Below, piece after piece: positions 21,357 to 33,499 of a stretch of 64,000 bases of DNA. Both the position numbers and the translations under genes were made by a program. Under the pieces are notes generated by a model that was given only the letters and a program-made list of their open reading frames with translations, was not told the origin of the DNA and searched no databases. The stretch lies in assembly GCA_026122225.1 (NCBI GenBank), contig JANEZZ010002696.1, forward strand, positions 124,001 to 188,000, given 5' to 3'. Each line of letters starts with the position of its first letter. Within the stretch, counting starts at the first letter, position 1. The DNA comes from Heloderma charlesbogerti. Lineage: Eukaryota; Chordata; Lepidosauria; Squamata; Helodermatidae.

Positions 21357-21487
21357 TTATTTATTTATTTTATTTTTATTTACAATATTTATATACCGCT
21401 ACTCATCAGAAGATTTTGGAGCGGTGAACAACATGATAAGAATAAAACAATGGTTAAAAGAGTTTAAAAAGTTAAAACATTTTTAAT
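21357..21487 (-). mobile_element. LINE 3'-end fragment (L2/CR1 group), reverse
   Basis: A run of TTTA units followed by ATATACCGCTACTCATCAGA and AATAAAACAATGG resembles the reverse complement of a reptile LINE 3' UTR. Short and without coding sequence. Confidence 0.5.
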
Positions 21488-22971
21488 GTAGTAGTAGACT
21501 CCTGGGGGTAGGGCTTGAGCAAGGGCTCGGTCCTACAGAGGGAGCCAAAGCCTCTGTGGACTGGATGGGGAATGTCCATGGGTAGTTTAGGCCCACAGGT
21601 CAGAGTTTCCTCCCCACTGGGTTGGACAGTGGGAGAGTGGCCTCTTCTTGTCCCCATCCCCATCCTTGTGCTGGTTCAAGACAGAGGAGGTTTTTGTGTG
21701 GCAGTGAAGTAAGACTGAATGATATCTGAGTTCAAGCTTCTTATTCTGGATTTGGAACTGAAACATGATAAATGAGAGAAAAATATTCATTCACTGCCAT
21801 GTTGAGATTTCCATCAGCAGACACGTTGCAACGCATCTTGTTTAAGAACCTGAGATGTTTGGTGGGGACAAAATGAGCTGGGTGGTATGGTGCTGCAATT
21901 GAAAAGAAGTCAAGCACACTCTTCCAGCATCCTTTACAACAGAAACAAGCTAAGGGTTGTAAGCTCAGTTGTGTAACTGGATATTCTATGTAAGTCACTG
22001 TGAGAAGCTTTCAGAGTGCAAGAGGCACTGGTCTACAAATTCACTGAAATATAAACAACTGAGCAACCCAGTCATGCACAAAATCAGTACATTCCTCAAC
22101 CCCACACTGCCAAGATGCTCTGTTTCTTGGTGCCCCTTAAAAACAACAACTATGAAGCAGATTACTTTCAAAACTTGCTTTGACATTTTTCATTACTGGC
22201 ACTATCATTAATCATAACGATGCTAGGAAACATGGCTATAAGCACCACACCCCAAATCATTAGCAGTAGTACCACTCCCAGACCTGCTGCATCAGAGGAG
22301 ACCTCCATCTCCCACAGTTTAGCCCATCCTGCCAGCTACTGATGTAAGCAACAAATAGGCATGGGTCAACTCACAGGAGGATTCCTCCCTCAATGCATTA
22401 AGGCTCAGGTGCTTTATAAGGCAATACAGGACCAGGACAACATGGGAACATTTTTGCTGGCCTCGGGCACTCCATCCTGCCTATCTGGATTTGGGCCTCA
22501 AGGACCCAAAAGAAGACTTGTTGCTCACTGACACATTTGTGATTCAACATAACATACAACTTAAGTTGGGTGAGGAGGGAGGGTATGACCTTGGTTTTGG
22601 CATCTGACTCTTGAACTCTCTCTAGGGAGAGGTTTGCCTAGCATTGAGCCTGTTTTGCCTTCTAAGTGCCAGATGAAACCTTTCCCCAAGCCTTTTAGAT
22701 TGTTTTAGCACTGGAATGTTTATACTGTTCTGCTTTAAATGTTTTGTTGCCATTATATTATACGCCAGTCTGGGAGCCCTTGGGATGAAGAGCAAGGTAA
22801 TAACTATGACAAATGGCTCAAACATACCTGAATGGCTTGAAATATTTGTCCTAGCCATGTATAGCTATAAGGACTTATCTACTTCCAGAATACTTGGCTC
22901 CAAAGTAGGAATGCAAGAGAAGATACATTTGACAAAAAACAGTTTAAACAAGTAAACTCTTAAATAAGGAA

Positions 22972-24745
22972 TTATTTTTAAACAAGCAATGCATGGAAGT
23001 GGAAGAAGATAATAGAATAGGAAGGACAAGAGACCTCTTCCAGAAAATTAGAAACATCGGAGGTAAATTCCAGGCAAAAATGGGTATGATCAAAAACAAA
23101 GATGGCAAGGACCTAACAGAAGCAGAAGAGATCAAGAAAAGGTGGCAAGAATATACGGAAGATCTGTATAGGAAGGATAATAATATCGGGGATAGATTTG
23201 ACAGTGTGGTCAGTGAGCTAGAGCCAGACATCCTGAAGAGTGAGTTCGAATGGGCCTTAAGAAGCATTGCCAATAACAAGGCAGCAGGAGATGACAGTAT
23301 CCCAGCTGAACTGTTTAAAATCTTGCAAGATGATGCTGTCAAGGTGATGCATGCCATATGCCAGCAAATTTGGAAAACACAAGAATGGCCAGCAGATTGG
23401 AAAAAATCAACTTATATCTCCATACCAAAAAAGGGTAACACTAAAGAATGTTCAAACTATCAAACAGTGGCACTTATTTCACATGCCAGTAAGGTAATGC
23501 TCAAGATCTTGCAAGGTAGACTCCAGCAATTCATGGACGAGAACTGCCAGATGTACAAGCTGGGTTTAGAAAAGGCAGAGGAACTAGAGACCAAATTGCC
23601 AATATCCGCTGGATAAAGGAGAAAGCCAGGGAGTTTCGAAAAACATCTATTTCTGCTTTATTGACTATTCTAAAGCCTTTGACTGTGTGCATCATAACAA
23701 ATTGTGGCAAGTTCTTGGTGGTATGGGGATACCAAGTCATCTTGTCTGCCTCCTGAGGAATCTATGTAACGACCAAGTAGCAACGGTAAGAACAGACCAC
23801 GGATCAACAGACTGGTTTAAGATTGGGAAAGGAGTACGGCAGGGTTGTATACTCTCACCCTACCTATTCAACCTGTACGCAGAACACATCATGCGACGTG
23901 CTGGGCTTGATGAATCCAAGGCTGGAGTTAAAATCGCTGGAAGAAACATTAACAATCTCAGATATGCAGATGATACCACTTTGATGACTGAAAGCGAGGA
24001 GGAGCTGAGGAACCTTATGACAAAGGTGAAAGAGGAAAGTGCAAAAGCTGGCTTGCAGTTAAACCTAAAAAAACCCACCAAGATTATGGCAACCAGCTTG
24101 ACTGATAACTGGCAAATAGAGGGAGAAAATGTGGAGGCAGTGACAGACTTTGTCTTTCTAGGCGCAAAGATTACTGCAGATGCTGACTGCATCCAGAAAA
24201 TCAGAAGACGTTTACTTCTTGGGAGGAGAGCAATGACAAATCTTGATAAAATAGTTAAGAACAGAGACATCACACTGACAACAAAGGTCCGCATAGTTAA
24301 AGCAATGGTATTCCCCATAGTAACCTATGGCTGCAAGAGCTGGACCGTAAGGAAAGCTGAGCGAAGGAAGATAGATGTTTTTGAACTGTGGTGTTGGAGG
24401 AAAATTCTGAGAGTGCCTTGGATTGCAAGAAGATCAAACCAGTCCATACTCCAGGAAATAAAGCCAGACTGCTCACCTGAGGGAATATTAAAGGCAAAAC
24501 TGAAGTACTTTGGCCACATCATGAGAAGACAGGATACCCTGGAGAAGTTGCTGATGCTAGGGAAAGTGGAAGGCAAAAGGAAGAGGGGCCGACCAAGGGC
24601 AAGATGGATGGATGATATTCTGGAGGTGATGGACTTCACCTTGGGGGAGCTGGGGGTGGCAACGGCCGACAGGAAGCTCTGGCATGGGCTGGTCCATGAA
24701 GTCGCGAAGAGTCGGAAGCGACTGAATGAATAAACAACAACAATC
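22972..24745 (+). mobile_element. Bov-B (RTE clade) LINE, 5' truncated
   Basis: Encodes the RT half of the Bov-B polyprotein followed by its characteristic 3' end (CGCGAAGAGTCGGAAGCGAC, then an AACAACAAC tail). Bov-B elements are the classic case of LINEs shared by squamates and ruminants through horizontal transfer. The copy lacks the 5' UTR and endonuclease part. Confidence 0.92.
22993..24733 (+). pseudogene. Bov-B reverse transcriptase ORF, disrupted
   Basis: Two long open stretches (22,993-23,616 and 23,687-24,733) together cover the RT fingers, palm and thumb and the C-terminal region. Visible motifs are FIDYSKAFDCV (palm motif A), GKGVRQGCILSPYLFNLY (motif B) and YADDT (the catalytic YxDD box, near 23,963), plus a C-terminal GRPRARWMDDI block. 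Two frame changes, near 23,540 and 23,640, separate the fingers from the palm. The 3' half is open for 348 codons, so the copy is fairly young. The N-terminal AP endonuclease domain is missing. Confidence 0.92.
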
Positions 24746-25985
24746 CTACCTAAGCAGATCATTACATAGTCATTCCTATGAAATAAAAGCTCACTCTCTG
24801 TCATAACATCTATAGTGAGAAGTCTGGTAGAAGAAGACAATGTGCTGTAGTTGTGCACTGGTGTGTCTTTCATCAAATGTGCTTAGTTACCGTGTTTTGC
24901 CACTAGATGCCATCATTTCCAAAGATTATGGAAGGTGATTAACCTTTCCTACCCTACTCTCCATAGAGCAGTAGGACTTTGAATTGCTCTTTTGCTGCTA
25001 CCACCACTGCTGTTAACCTCACACAAGATAGAGCTGCAGCAGCAATAAAATACAAAGAAAATCAAAACCTGGATCCGGAGCCACCGCCTAGCACACCCAA
25101 CCCTCGTGCTCTGCTGAGGAAGTGTGCTTGGAGTGAGCCAGGCCAACGTTTCCCTTGCCTGGTTCCCTCTGCAGTTGGCTGCTCTGTTGAAAGCAGGGAG
25201 TATGAAACACAGCCCTCCCCATAAGTTAGGCATTCTACAACTTTAGGAACTGTGTAGAACTTATAATTTCTTTTGCTTCTTGATTTGTGTCTTTGATTGC
25301 GTATTTGAGTTTTTTGATCTATTAACTTTGTTTTGGAAATTATTAGTTTCTTAAAACAATAAATAAAGGGTATTTCCACCAGATTTTTTTTGTGTGTGTG
25401 ATCATGATCAGAGATGGAAAGTCGTGGTGGAACCAAATCCAAGGAGTCCTGTACCTTTAAAAGTTACACAGAAAAGTGAGTTGCCATCTGAAATGGAGGC
25501 TGGCTGACATGGCCCTTTCTCACGAATAGGAAGCCGCCTTAAGCCAGACCTTTGTCCATTGAGCTCAGACTCTCCAGGGTTTCAGGCAGGTGCCTTTCCT
25601 AGATCTGGCTGGAAACACCAGCAATTGAACTTGGGACTTTCTGCGTGTGAAGCAGGTGCTCTACGAGCATTTCGACACCAGGCTAAAATCTCACAACTTT
25701 ACTGGGGCTTTCTGCTTCCGTTTTAAAGGCAGGATCATGATGGGCTTCTGCCCACCTTTTGCTTAATGGTTTTAAACACTGCTGGAAGCATCTAGAACCC
25801 TCCCCCACCACAAACCAACACAAAAATAAATTGCCTAACTTCCATCCAGCAGGGTGTGTGTCTTCTTTTTTAAAAACAACAACAACAACAACAAACCACC
25901 ACCACCACCCTGCCACAAAAAAAGGCCCTAGTTGTGCTCTGACCTCTGATCTCCTTTGATCACAATCCCAGTTAGTAGATATGGA
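24746..25985. other. Intergenic stretch between Bov-B and L2
   Basis: Contains a reverse SINE (25,528-25,672) and a compound (AAC)n(ACC)n tract at 25,875-25,910. Otherwise nothing recognised. Confidence 0.65.
25528..25672 (-). mobile_element. tRNA-derived SINE, reverse copy
   Basis: Plus strand reads AGGAAGCCGCCTTAAGCCAG...CTCTCCAGGGTTTCAGGCAG and ends in the complement of the tRNA-like head (AAGCAGGTGCTCTACGAGC). Confidence 0.8.
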
Positions 25986-25987
25986 GA

Positions 25988-26755
25988 TGGACATCTCTGT
26001 TCTTGGAGATGTCTGATCTGGCCACAGTGACACATGCCTTAGTTACATCCCATTTGGATTACTGCAATGCGCTCTATGTGGGGCTGCCTATGACAAGTGT
26101 TCAGAAACTGCAGTTGGTTCAAAGAGCTGCTGCCAGACTGTTGACTGGGGCTGGCTACAGGGAGCATACAACTCCCTTGTTAAAACAGCTTCACTGGCTT
26201 CCAGTCTGTTTCCAGGCACAATTCAAAGTGCTGGCTATGACCTATAAAGCCCTATACGGCTCCAGTCCAGGTTATCTGAAAGACCATATCCTCCCTTATG
26301 AATCTGCCTGTGTCCTGAGATCTTCTGTGGAGGCCCTTCTCTCAGTCCCACCACTGTCACTGGCATGTTTGGTGGGAACCCAGGAGAAGACCTTCTCAGT
26401 GGCTGCCCCACAGCTGTGATACACCCTTCCCAGGGAGGCTAGGATGGCTCCCTCCTTGATGCTTTTCCAGAGGCAGGCTAAAACATTCTTGTTCCAGCAG
26501 GCCTTTGGGACATAATTGGAACCTGGGGGTAAGCTGCTAAAATGCTGTTTTAAAATGCTGTTTTAATGTTTTAATATAATTTTAATTGTATTGTTGTTTA
26601 ATTATATTTTAACTTTTGTATATTTTCATATGTTTTAATTGTATATGTTTTAATTTTTGTAAGATGCCTTGTGTCCCAGTACTGGGGAAAAGGCAGGGTA
26701 TAAATAAATATAATAACAACAAGAACAATAATAATAACAATAACAACAATAATAA
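25988..26755 (+). mobile_element. L2-type LINE 3' part (sense partner of 44.8-45.6 kb copy)
   Basis: In frame it encodes HALVTSHLDYCNALYVGLP, then LHWLPVCFQAQFKVL, then SSVEALLSVPPLSL. A TGA at 26,417 replaces the expected Trp codon of the LWN-type motif. The 3' UTR ends GTATAAATAAATATAATAAC with a simple-repeat tail. It is about 95% identical by eye to the reverse copy at 44,812-45,659 over the shared part. Confidence 0.88.
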
Positions 26756-26852
26756 GCCAAGTTATGGTTCTGTTTGATTACGTCTTCTCTTGCTCATTGC
26801 AATTGGTAAATAAAGGTGCCAGGTTGCAGCCTGGAGATTCAGTCTTCACTTT

Positions 26853-27275
26853 TAGGGGCTTCTTCACACAGAGCTTTAATCCTGTTATTGAGATTGGTTA
26901 CTCACGGAAGTTTGTGGGTCCTTTAGATGATGTCATCAACCTCCCGGAAGTCTCCTGCTCTAAATGACTTTATTACATTTTCAAAAAGATTAGAGATAAT
27001 GAGCTATCAATTTACTGTTCTTGAGTTCCGCTTGATTTCCCCCCATGAGAAGAGGAAACCCCGCAATAAGAGGAGCTAGACCACAGCCCCATCTAGCGGC
27101 TGTGTAATGAAACATATGGAAGACTCAGATAAGGGGGGAAAGGAGGGGGAAAGCGGGGGCAGGGAGGAAGCACGTGTCAACAGTCAAGGGAGTCTGTTGT
27201 GATCTTGCATTTAAAACAGAAGCAGCAGGCCCCGTTTTAAATGAAGGGTTTTAGGCTGGTGTAAAGATGCTCCTA
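26853..27275. mobile_element. DNA-transposon-like element with 17-bp TIRs (family F)
   Basis: Ends TAGGGGCTTCTTCACAC and (inverted) TAGGAGCATCTTTACAC agree at 14 of 17 positions over a 423-bp unit. An opposite-orientation copy lies at about 55,060-55,460, and weaker relatives at 33,500-33,715 and 45,690-46,060. No convincing target-site duplication, so the superfamily is open. Confidence 0.7.
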
Positions 27276-27473
27276 ATCTATGGATGAAGTGGGAGATGAA
27301 AGCAGCTATGGCTTCTCCTGACAGTTTTTCTCCTGGCACTTTTGTCTCCTGCTTTTGTTGTGAGGAGAACTTCACTGCAGAGCAGGTAGGGGAGGGGCAG
27401 ACAAAAAGACCATGGAAGGAACAGGTAGGAGATGTTGAGTTGCATCTTAGCAAATGTACAGATTAAGCAGAGG

Positions 27474-27780
27474 CAGAGAATCTCAGGCTCAAGGGCCAAA
27501 TCTGGCTTCTGGGGCTCCCCAGATGTCCCCACACCTTTCCCTGGCTCCACCCCCCTTCCCTGACCACTAATCGTTTGGTGGTTTTCTGGCTTTTCTGCAG
27601 TTTTTTCCCCATTCTAAAATGAGGAAATGCCTCTCCCAAGGCTTAGTTGCTGTAAGTGCTTGAAGCTACAATATGCTGGTATTTTGGCTGAACCCCTTTT
27701 GACTTCAACCTGCCCCCAACTGGAAAGAGGCCCCGGAGAGCTTCTCTGAAGTTAAATTCAGCTGTCTGGTTGAAAGAGGT
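27474..27780 (+). repeat. Interspersed repeat (family G), probable hAT non-autonomous element
   Basis: Shares with 34,507-34,790 and 37,258-37,580 an ordered set of blocks: CTCAGGC near the start, then a C-rich region, GGCTTAGT-GCT-TAAGTGCTT, GCTGGTATTTT and CAACTGGAA-G-GGCCCC. The best left end, CAGGGGTGCGGAACCTCAGG, is in the 34.5-kb copy. Confidence 0.6.
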
Positions 27781-28607
27781 TCTCCCCCACACCTGCTTTA
27801 TATAAAGGAAAAGGGGTGGGGTAGAAGGAAAGACAGCCTTTCCCTGAGGTGAAAAGCTTCATAAAATTGCTAAAATAAAGGGATTTTATTCCTGTAGGGA
27901 CTTATGTACAATTACTCCCTTTTAACTGTGCATGGTCAGGAAAACTTCTTCTGCTTAATTTCTGCATGTCAGGCTGTTGCTGAAGTCACAGGAAACCGCC
28001 TGAGGATGCTTTGCAACAGAAACGTTCAGGGGAGAGGTCATGAATGCATTTGTCACTTTTATTTTTGATTTTTAATTCTCTGATATTACTTTCCACTTTA
28101 CAAATGGGAAACTAAGGCTGTGAGAGGGTGATTTCTCTATGGTTACTGAGTGAGGCTTTGGCTGAGCTGGATTTAGACTCTAGTCAGCTGGTTCCAATCA
28201 TTCACAGATAGCATTCTGTTCGCAGGTCCCTGCTGGTTTTTGTACAGCATGTACTGTAAGCCTAAGACATGTCTCTGTTAAACTGAGGGGAAATGACTGC
28301 ATTATATATTACAGTGTATTCCACCTGCACCATATGGATAGAATAATATGTTGCCTTCCGCAAGATAACATGTTGACTCTTTAAGAAACTCAGACAGATC
28401 TGCCCCACTTTACAGATCCTTGCGAGCATTCAAGGATTGGATCCCCATTTTTAAAAGCTGGGCTACCCTGTCAGCTTTGAAAGGGCTGACTGATGACCCA
28501 TTTGATGCAAGGGTGTGGGACTATTGCACCTCTTTTTCTGGATTCTATCTCTGGTCCTGAAACAGTGCCCCCCCCACACTCCTGCTTCCACTTAAGAGAA
28601 TATACAG
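27781..28607. other. Intergenic stretch
   Basis: 28,108-28,200 faintly resembles a MIR-like tRNA SINE core (AAACTAAGGCTGTGAGAGGG). Nothing else recognised. Confidence 0.45.
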
Positions 28608-28755
28608 CAGCTGTGGCCAACCTGGCTTCCTCTAGATGTGGTAGACTACAACTCCCATCACCCCAGTCAGCACAATCAATAGACCTTATTGATGGGGATG
28701 ATGGCAGCTGTAGTCCAACACATCTGGAGGGCCCCAGCTTGGGGAAGGCTAGTAT
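28608..28755. mobile_element. Palindromic MITE, family E
   Basis: Left arm GGCCAACCTGGCTTCCTCTA with ACTACAACTCCCATCACCCC; right arm GATGGCAGCTGTAGTCCAAC and GGAGGGCCCCAGCTTGGGGA. Both arms of the imperfect palindrome are present. Confidence 0.8.
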
Positions 28756-28889
28756 ATGGTAATCTGGTTAACTGCTGAGCCAAATGTCCCAACTTTATCT
28801 TGTCAATTACATAGGCATGTAACTTTATACCTGTTCTCAGGTTATGCTGACATGTGTCTTAAGACATAGATCCTCAGATTCATGTAGAT

Positions 28890-29333
28890 CTCGGGTCTCC
28901 AACATGGTACCTGTCGGTGCCAATGTAACCACAGACATTTCTCTTGAAACCTCTCTTAGCTCCTTGCCTCTCTTGATTTCTATTTTGATTCTTACCATTT
29001 CTAAAATTAATTATTAATGGGGATGCTGACATGCTGCCAAGCAAAGTGCTGCCCTCCAATGCCTTCTTTCTTTGGGTTCAAAAGACTGGTTTTGTATTTT
29101 GGAGCTCAGACCCCACTTCTGCTTTGTACTTAGGTTCTTGGGCAAGTTACTTTTCTTTTAGTTCCACCAGTTTGCCTTCTGGGAAATGAGTGCTTTGTGT
29201 CCAGCCATGCCCACCATGATAACCATTTTATGAATGGGCAAGCTCCCCATGGCAGCCCTTTTGTGAGAGCATCCACAACATGCTCTCAAAATTCCAAATA
29301 TGCCCACTGACCAAAAAAGGTTGGAGACCCCTG
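28890..29333. mobile_element. hAT non-autonomous element (444 bp), perfect TSD
   Basis: Left end CTCGGGTCTCCAAC and right end GGTTGGAGACCCCTG are inverted repeats. The octamer ATGTAGAT occurs exactly at 28882-28889 and 29334-29341. It has no coding capacity. Confidence 0.9.
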
Positions 29334-29341
29334 ATGTAGAT

Positions 29342-30407
29342 CAAACTGCACATTAGAAGTTGGCCAGTATGGCCCAGCCTTGCCAAAATTGGCATGTAAA
29401 CCTTGCGTCTCTCTGTGACATTTTTACTCCTGTCGTTTTTATTTGCCAGCTGGCTATTTTTGTTGGTTTGTCTTATATTTTGTTATTTTTGTTTAAATGA
29501 TGGCATAGGTATTTTATGATTTCAGTTGTTAACTGACTTGAAGTGAGTTTTTTTTTTTTTTTTACAATACAACCCTATTCATATCTATTCAGAAGTAAGG
29601 CCCACTGAGGTCTAGGGGTTGCCAGTTCAAATAATCAGCATTAGAAGTGGCCTTTATTAAGGGCTGCAAACTTGTATTGGTGGTTAAAATCAGTCCTCTT
29701 CCCCCACCCCACCCCACCCCCAAACTGAACGCAAATGCTGGTTAAGAAAAACTTAAACTCACCCCAACCCTCTCAGTCCCTTTGAAGAGTATTCATATCG
29801 AGGTGAAATATGGATTCAAACAAGGTTTAACTGACAATTAATAAACCTCTGTAGGTTGCTCCTTTGTTCAAGCTAGAACATATTCATGACTAATTTGAAT
29901 GCTGCTGGTGCTGGTAGTTTCTGCAAGGCAACAAAACTGCCATAATTTTTGTGAACTCGAGAGATTTCTTTCCCCAACACCCAGGAATAAGGAGGAATTT
30001 GAAGGTGAATTGGGATGGAAAATGGCTTTACTGGCATCATGTTGGCCCTTGGAACGAAGATTTTTGCCTGCACTGGACACGGGAGGGTTTAGATGATCAT
30101 ATCTCAGTTTAATAAGCTGAGAGGTGAATGAGCCGTTTAACTGCACACACAGAGCCCTTCGCTTCTCCCTTTGTGCAAGCGAGCGAACAAAGCAGGAAGT
30201 CTCCCATTATTTAGCTATTTTTATAATGTTTTTATTATATTTTATTGAACATGCATTTCTGGCTTTTCTAATTGTTTTTGGCATTGTTTTTATCTTGTAT
30301 GTTGTCTTCAGAGTGTTCTACCTTTTAAGGTGGCCTAAAAATCATTTTAAATAATTAAAATGAACTTTCATCCTATCTAGGAAACTATGGTTATCCATGT
30401 ATGCATT
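29342..30407. other. Intergenic stretch
   Basis: AT-rich, with a poly-T run near 29,550 and a C-rich run near 29,700. A short family C-like fragment lies at 29,568-29,625. No gene recognised. Confidence 0.55.
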
Positions 30408-31075
30408 TATTTAAAACGGGGTGGCAACATTTTTGGGGTTGGGGGCCAGATTTGGCCCCTGCAGGAGCCCTTTGGGCTATACGACTGGTGAGAGGGGCGG
30501 AAGTGGGTTGGACCAAGACACCCCCCCCATTCACACACCAACACACACTCATTCTGTCTGTGTCTCCAGACCATCACCCTGCTTCATTCACAGAATTTTA
30601 CATGCATGTGCGTGCGTGCGTGTGCGCACGCGCCCAGATATCATTATCTTCCACTCGTAATCCTCCTGTGTCTTCCTACCATTTCTTCTGTCTTTTTACT
30701 TACTGCAGAAAATCTGTTAAAGAGAAAAAGTCTGAATAGCTGCACAATGCTTTCTGATTGGTAGTGCTAGGAGCCCTCTGTCTGGCAGTGCCCCCCCCAC
30801 TCACACTCTCTTCCCCTTCTCACTGGGATCATGAGGGGGGCAAGGTTAGAGCCTCCACCCGCCCCGCCCCCAGCAAAATCCTGCTGAAGATAACTGTCCC
30901 CCCACTGCTATTAACAGCGGGAAAACAGTGCTATGTTCCTGCCACCAAGGTGATGGCTGATCAGCTGGGCAGTGGAAAAAAGTGGGAAGGGCACTATGGG
31001 GCTTTGTGAGCCATGCAGAGCGTGGCCAAGATCTGCACGTGGCCTGTGGACCATGGGCTGCCCGTATGTGATTTC
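30408..31075. mobile_element. hAT-like non-autonomous element, probable
   Basis: The left part GGCAACATTTTTGGGGTTGG followed by GGCCAGATTTGGCCCC, and the right part GTGGCCTGTGGACCATGGGC, resemble the inner ends of hAT elements that start with CAGGGGTGGCAACC. Interior has a purine/pyrimidine-rich run and an alternating GC/GT tract at 30,602-30,632. Confidence 0.45.
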
Positions 31076-31079
31076 AAAC

Positions 31080-31400
31080 ACATTAACACCAGACCTCCTT
31101 GAATAAGATTTCAGGGCAGTGTACAACCTATGCAAATCATAATACAATAAAACAATAACCTGAACATCATAAGAAGGCAACAATAAAAAAGCAGAAAACA
31201 TTGAGGCACTTCAAAATGCTTGGATAAATGACAGTCTCTGAACCTGGCAAGTAGAAGCTTTTAAAGTCAGTGCCAGCACAGCTCGTTAGGAAGGGTATTC
31301 CAAAGCTAGGGTGCCACCACTGAAAAAGCCCTCTCCTTTGTAATGACATAGCACAGTTCTGATGGGAAAGGAGCAGGACCTCAGTAGAAGATCTTAAGAC
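31080..31400 (-). mobile_element. L2-type LINE 3' fragment, reverse
   Basis: Plus strand carries GGGCAGTGTACAACCTATGC, AACAATAAAAAAGCAGAAAA and then GAAAAAGCCCTCTCCTTTGT, in the order expected for a reversed L2 3' UTR and ORF end (the KRALS... region). Coding sequence is degenerate. Confidence 0.6.
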
Positions 31401-31479
31401 CAACTTCAAACCATGGTTTAATAATGTGGCTTGTTCCAAAACTGTTAAGCATAGTTTTCCATTTTGTCCATCCAGGGCC

Positions 31480-31625
31480 TTGTTTACCCTGGCCCACAGT
31501 TCTCCAGGGTTTCAGGTAGAGTTTCCCCCATCACCACCTACCTGTTACCTTTTTTAAAAAAAACTGGAGATGCCAGGGATTGGGACCTCCTGCATACCAA
31601 GTATGTGCTCTGCCATTGTGCTCCA
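31480..31625 (-). mobile_element. tRNA-derived SINE, reverse copy
   Basis: Plus strand reads TTCTCCAGGGTTTCAGGTAG, an A-rich tract, then GGAGATGCCAGGGATTGGGA and the complement of the tRNA-like head. Confidence 0.75.
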
Positions 31626-31629
31626 GCTC

Positions 31630-32965
31630 TTCAAAAACAAAGCAATCGTCATTTTGAAAGTGGAATATTTAGGAGGGGAAATCTATTTTAGGGGTGCTTT
31701 ATTTTTTCTGCCTATGCAGCTGCATTGCAGCTCATCTTTGCATCAGAGTCACAGTTTCAGCATGACAGGAAGCAGGAGGTATACATTTTAACTTTAATCA
31801 AGAACGATGTGGTCTGGAAAGGATGGTCTGATGCTATTAGATAACTTCTGACACCATGAGGAGACCACACAGGACCAGCCCCAATATAAGGCAGAGTGAG
31901 GCAGCTGCCTCAGGCAGCAGATGCTGTGGGGTAGGGAGTTGCTTGGAGGACAGAGGTGCCTGCCCAAAGCTAGCCTGCTGCCATCAGGTGTGGTGGAAAA
32001 TACTGTCTCATTGTTAGCACTGAAGTAAGATTCCAGTGGCAATCTGGCCAGCTCATGTATGTGGAAGAGAGGGTGCCATCTTGTCCTTTGCTTCAGGAAG
32101 CAAAATGTCTTCAGCATAGCAGCATATCCAATGTACAATTGACCTGTAGCACAATGCAAAGCAAAGAAACTGGCTATGCCTGCACCATAAATTGTGCACA
32201 TAACATGATTCAAGCTGCAAGTTTGTTACCAGAAAAGGCGGGAAGAGAGAATGGAAACTGGAATATGAGTATTCTCCACAAAGGATGAAGAATTTAGTAA
32301 GCGTGGTCAGAGGCAGGAGCGCTTTCCATTGATATTCCTAGATTAACTCTGACCATAAGACAAGGCCCTTTCTACTTATGCATAACCATTAATGATTACC
32401 TACCTGTAGGGCTTTGTAATTTGGAGATTTACTAGAAGTTATGCTTGGATGTCATTCAATATGCGCTGCCAGTACAAATTGGCAATGTGTACACAATACA
32501 CTATGCATTGCGCATGTCAGTTCATTTCAGTGTTTATATGATTCCTCAACCGTTGTCAATAGTACAGTTTTATAATTGGCTTGTGTTCTCTGCTAGTTTT
32601 GATTAGATATTTCAGAGGCTTACCAAAGGTTACAACAGAGACTTCCTCCAATATACCAGGTATATAGTTAACCTGGCTGATAAGTGCAATAGGAGAGAGA
32701 GAGAAACAAACAATTAAGGGTTCTGGAGAGGTTTCTTGAAATCTGTTATTGGAAAATGTGCAACTATATAATGACAGTATAGTTGGCAAGATGCACTCTG
32801 ATTGATACATTTTTAAAATAAGTACAAAGAAGCTGGTAAAAAACAAAAGGCAGGTCCACACAAACTATTACCATTGGCAGTTGTACATCTTACCACAAGA
32901 GCAATGGGTGTGATCCAGCCAAAGTTAACCATTACTATATTCCACTGATTTCAGTTAGAGAGAGA
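31630..32965. other. Intergenic stretch, nothing recognised
   Basis: Ordinary AT-rich sequence without a recognised repeat, exon or RNA gene. Confidence 0.6.
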
Positions 32966-33062
32966 TGCTTGCAGTGCACTCCTAAGCATCTTTACTTGGA
33001 AGTAAGTCTCACTGCATTCAATGGGTCTTACTCCCTAATAATTGTGTTTAGGATTACAAAAT
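32966..33062. mobile_element. AAGTAAGTCCC-type MITE (family C)
   Basis: Left arm GCACTCCTAAGCATCTTTAC with GGAAGTAAGTCTCACTG; right arm ATGGGTCTTACTCCC and GTGTTTAGGATTACA. The roughly 95-bp unit is an imperfect palindrome. Confidence 0.7.
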
Positions 33063-33267
33063 TCAGCACATGCTTCATTCTTTCCCAGTTTAAATCAGTG
33101 GGATGTAAAAGTATTTTTCAACCTGACTTTTAGAATATTAAGGAACAGGGATATGTGTGGTTAGTAGATGCTTATTTAGATTGGTTTATTTCTTTCTAGA
33201 GAATGTTGTGAACTGTGGCATGTTTCTGTCTGGGGCATGTGGATTTTGCCTACTCTGCACCCAGGTT

Positions 33268-33370
33268 TGAATGAATGCTTGGGCTGCAAACCTATGCACG
33301 CTTACTTGGGAGTACACCCCACTGAACCCACTGGGACATTGGAGTAAACAGGCTTAGAACTACACCCTTC
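33268..33370. mobile_element. AAGTAAGTCCC-type MITE (family C)
   Basis: Reads GCAAACCTATGCACGCTTAC, then GGGAGTACACCCCACTGAAC, and finishes AAACAGGCTTAGAACTACA; second copy within 300 bp. Confidence 0.7.
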
Positions 33371-33499
33371 TATTACAGGCATGTATTGTGTGATTCTTCA
33401 GTTATGCTAGTTTGCAGGTCATTTACATGACATGGTCGTCCTCCAGGGCCTATCTCATGCTTTGCAACCATTTTAGCAGGGTTTTTTTTTTTCCTAAAG

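Larger units (their letters stand above)
20831..22970. other. Intergenic stretch after ELOA
   Basis: Contains the family A MITE and an L2-like 3' end listed separately. The part 21,490-22,970 showed nothing recognisable. Confidence 0.65.
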
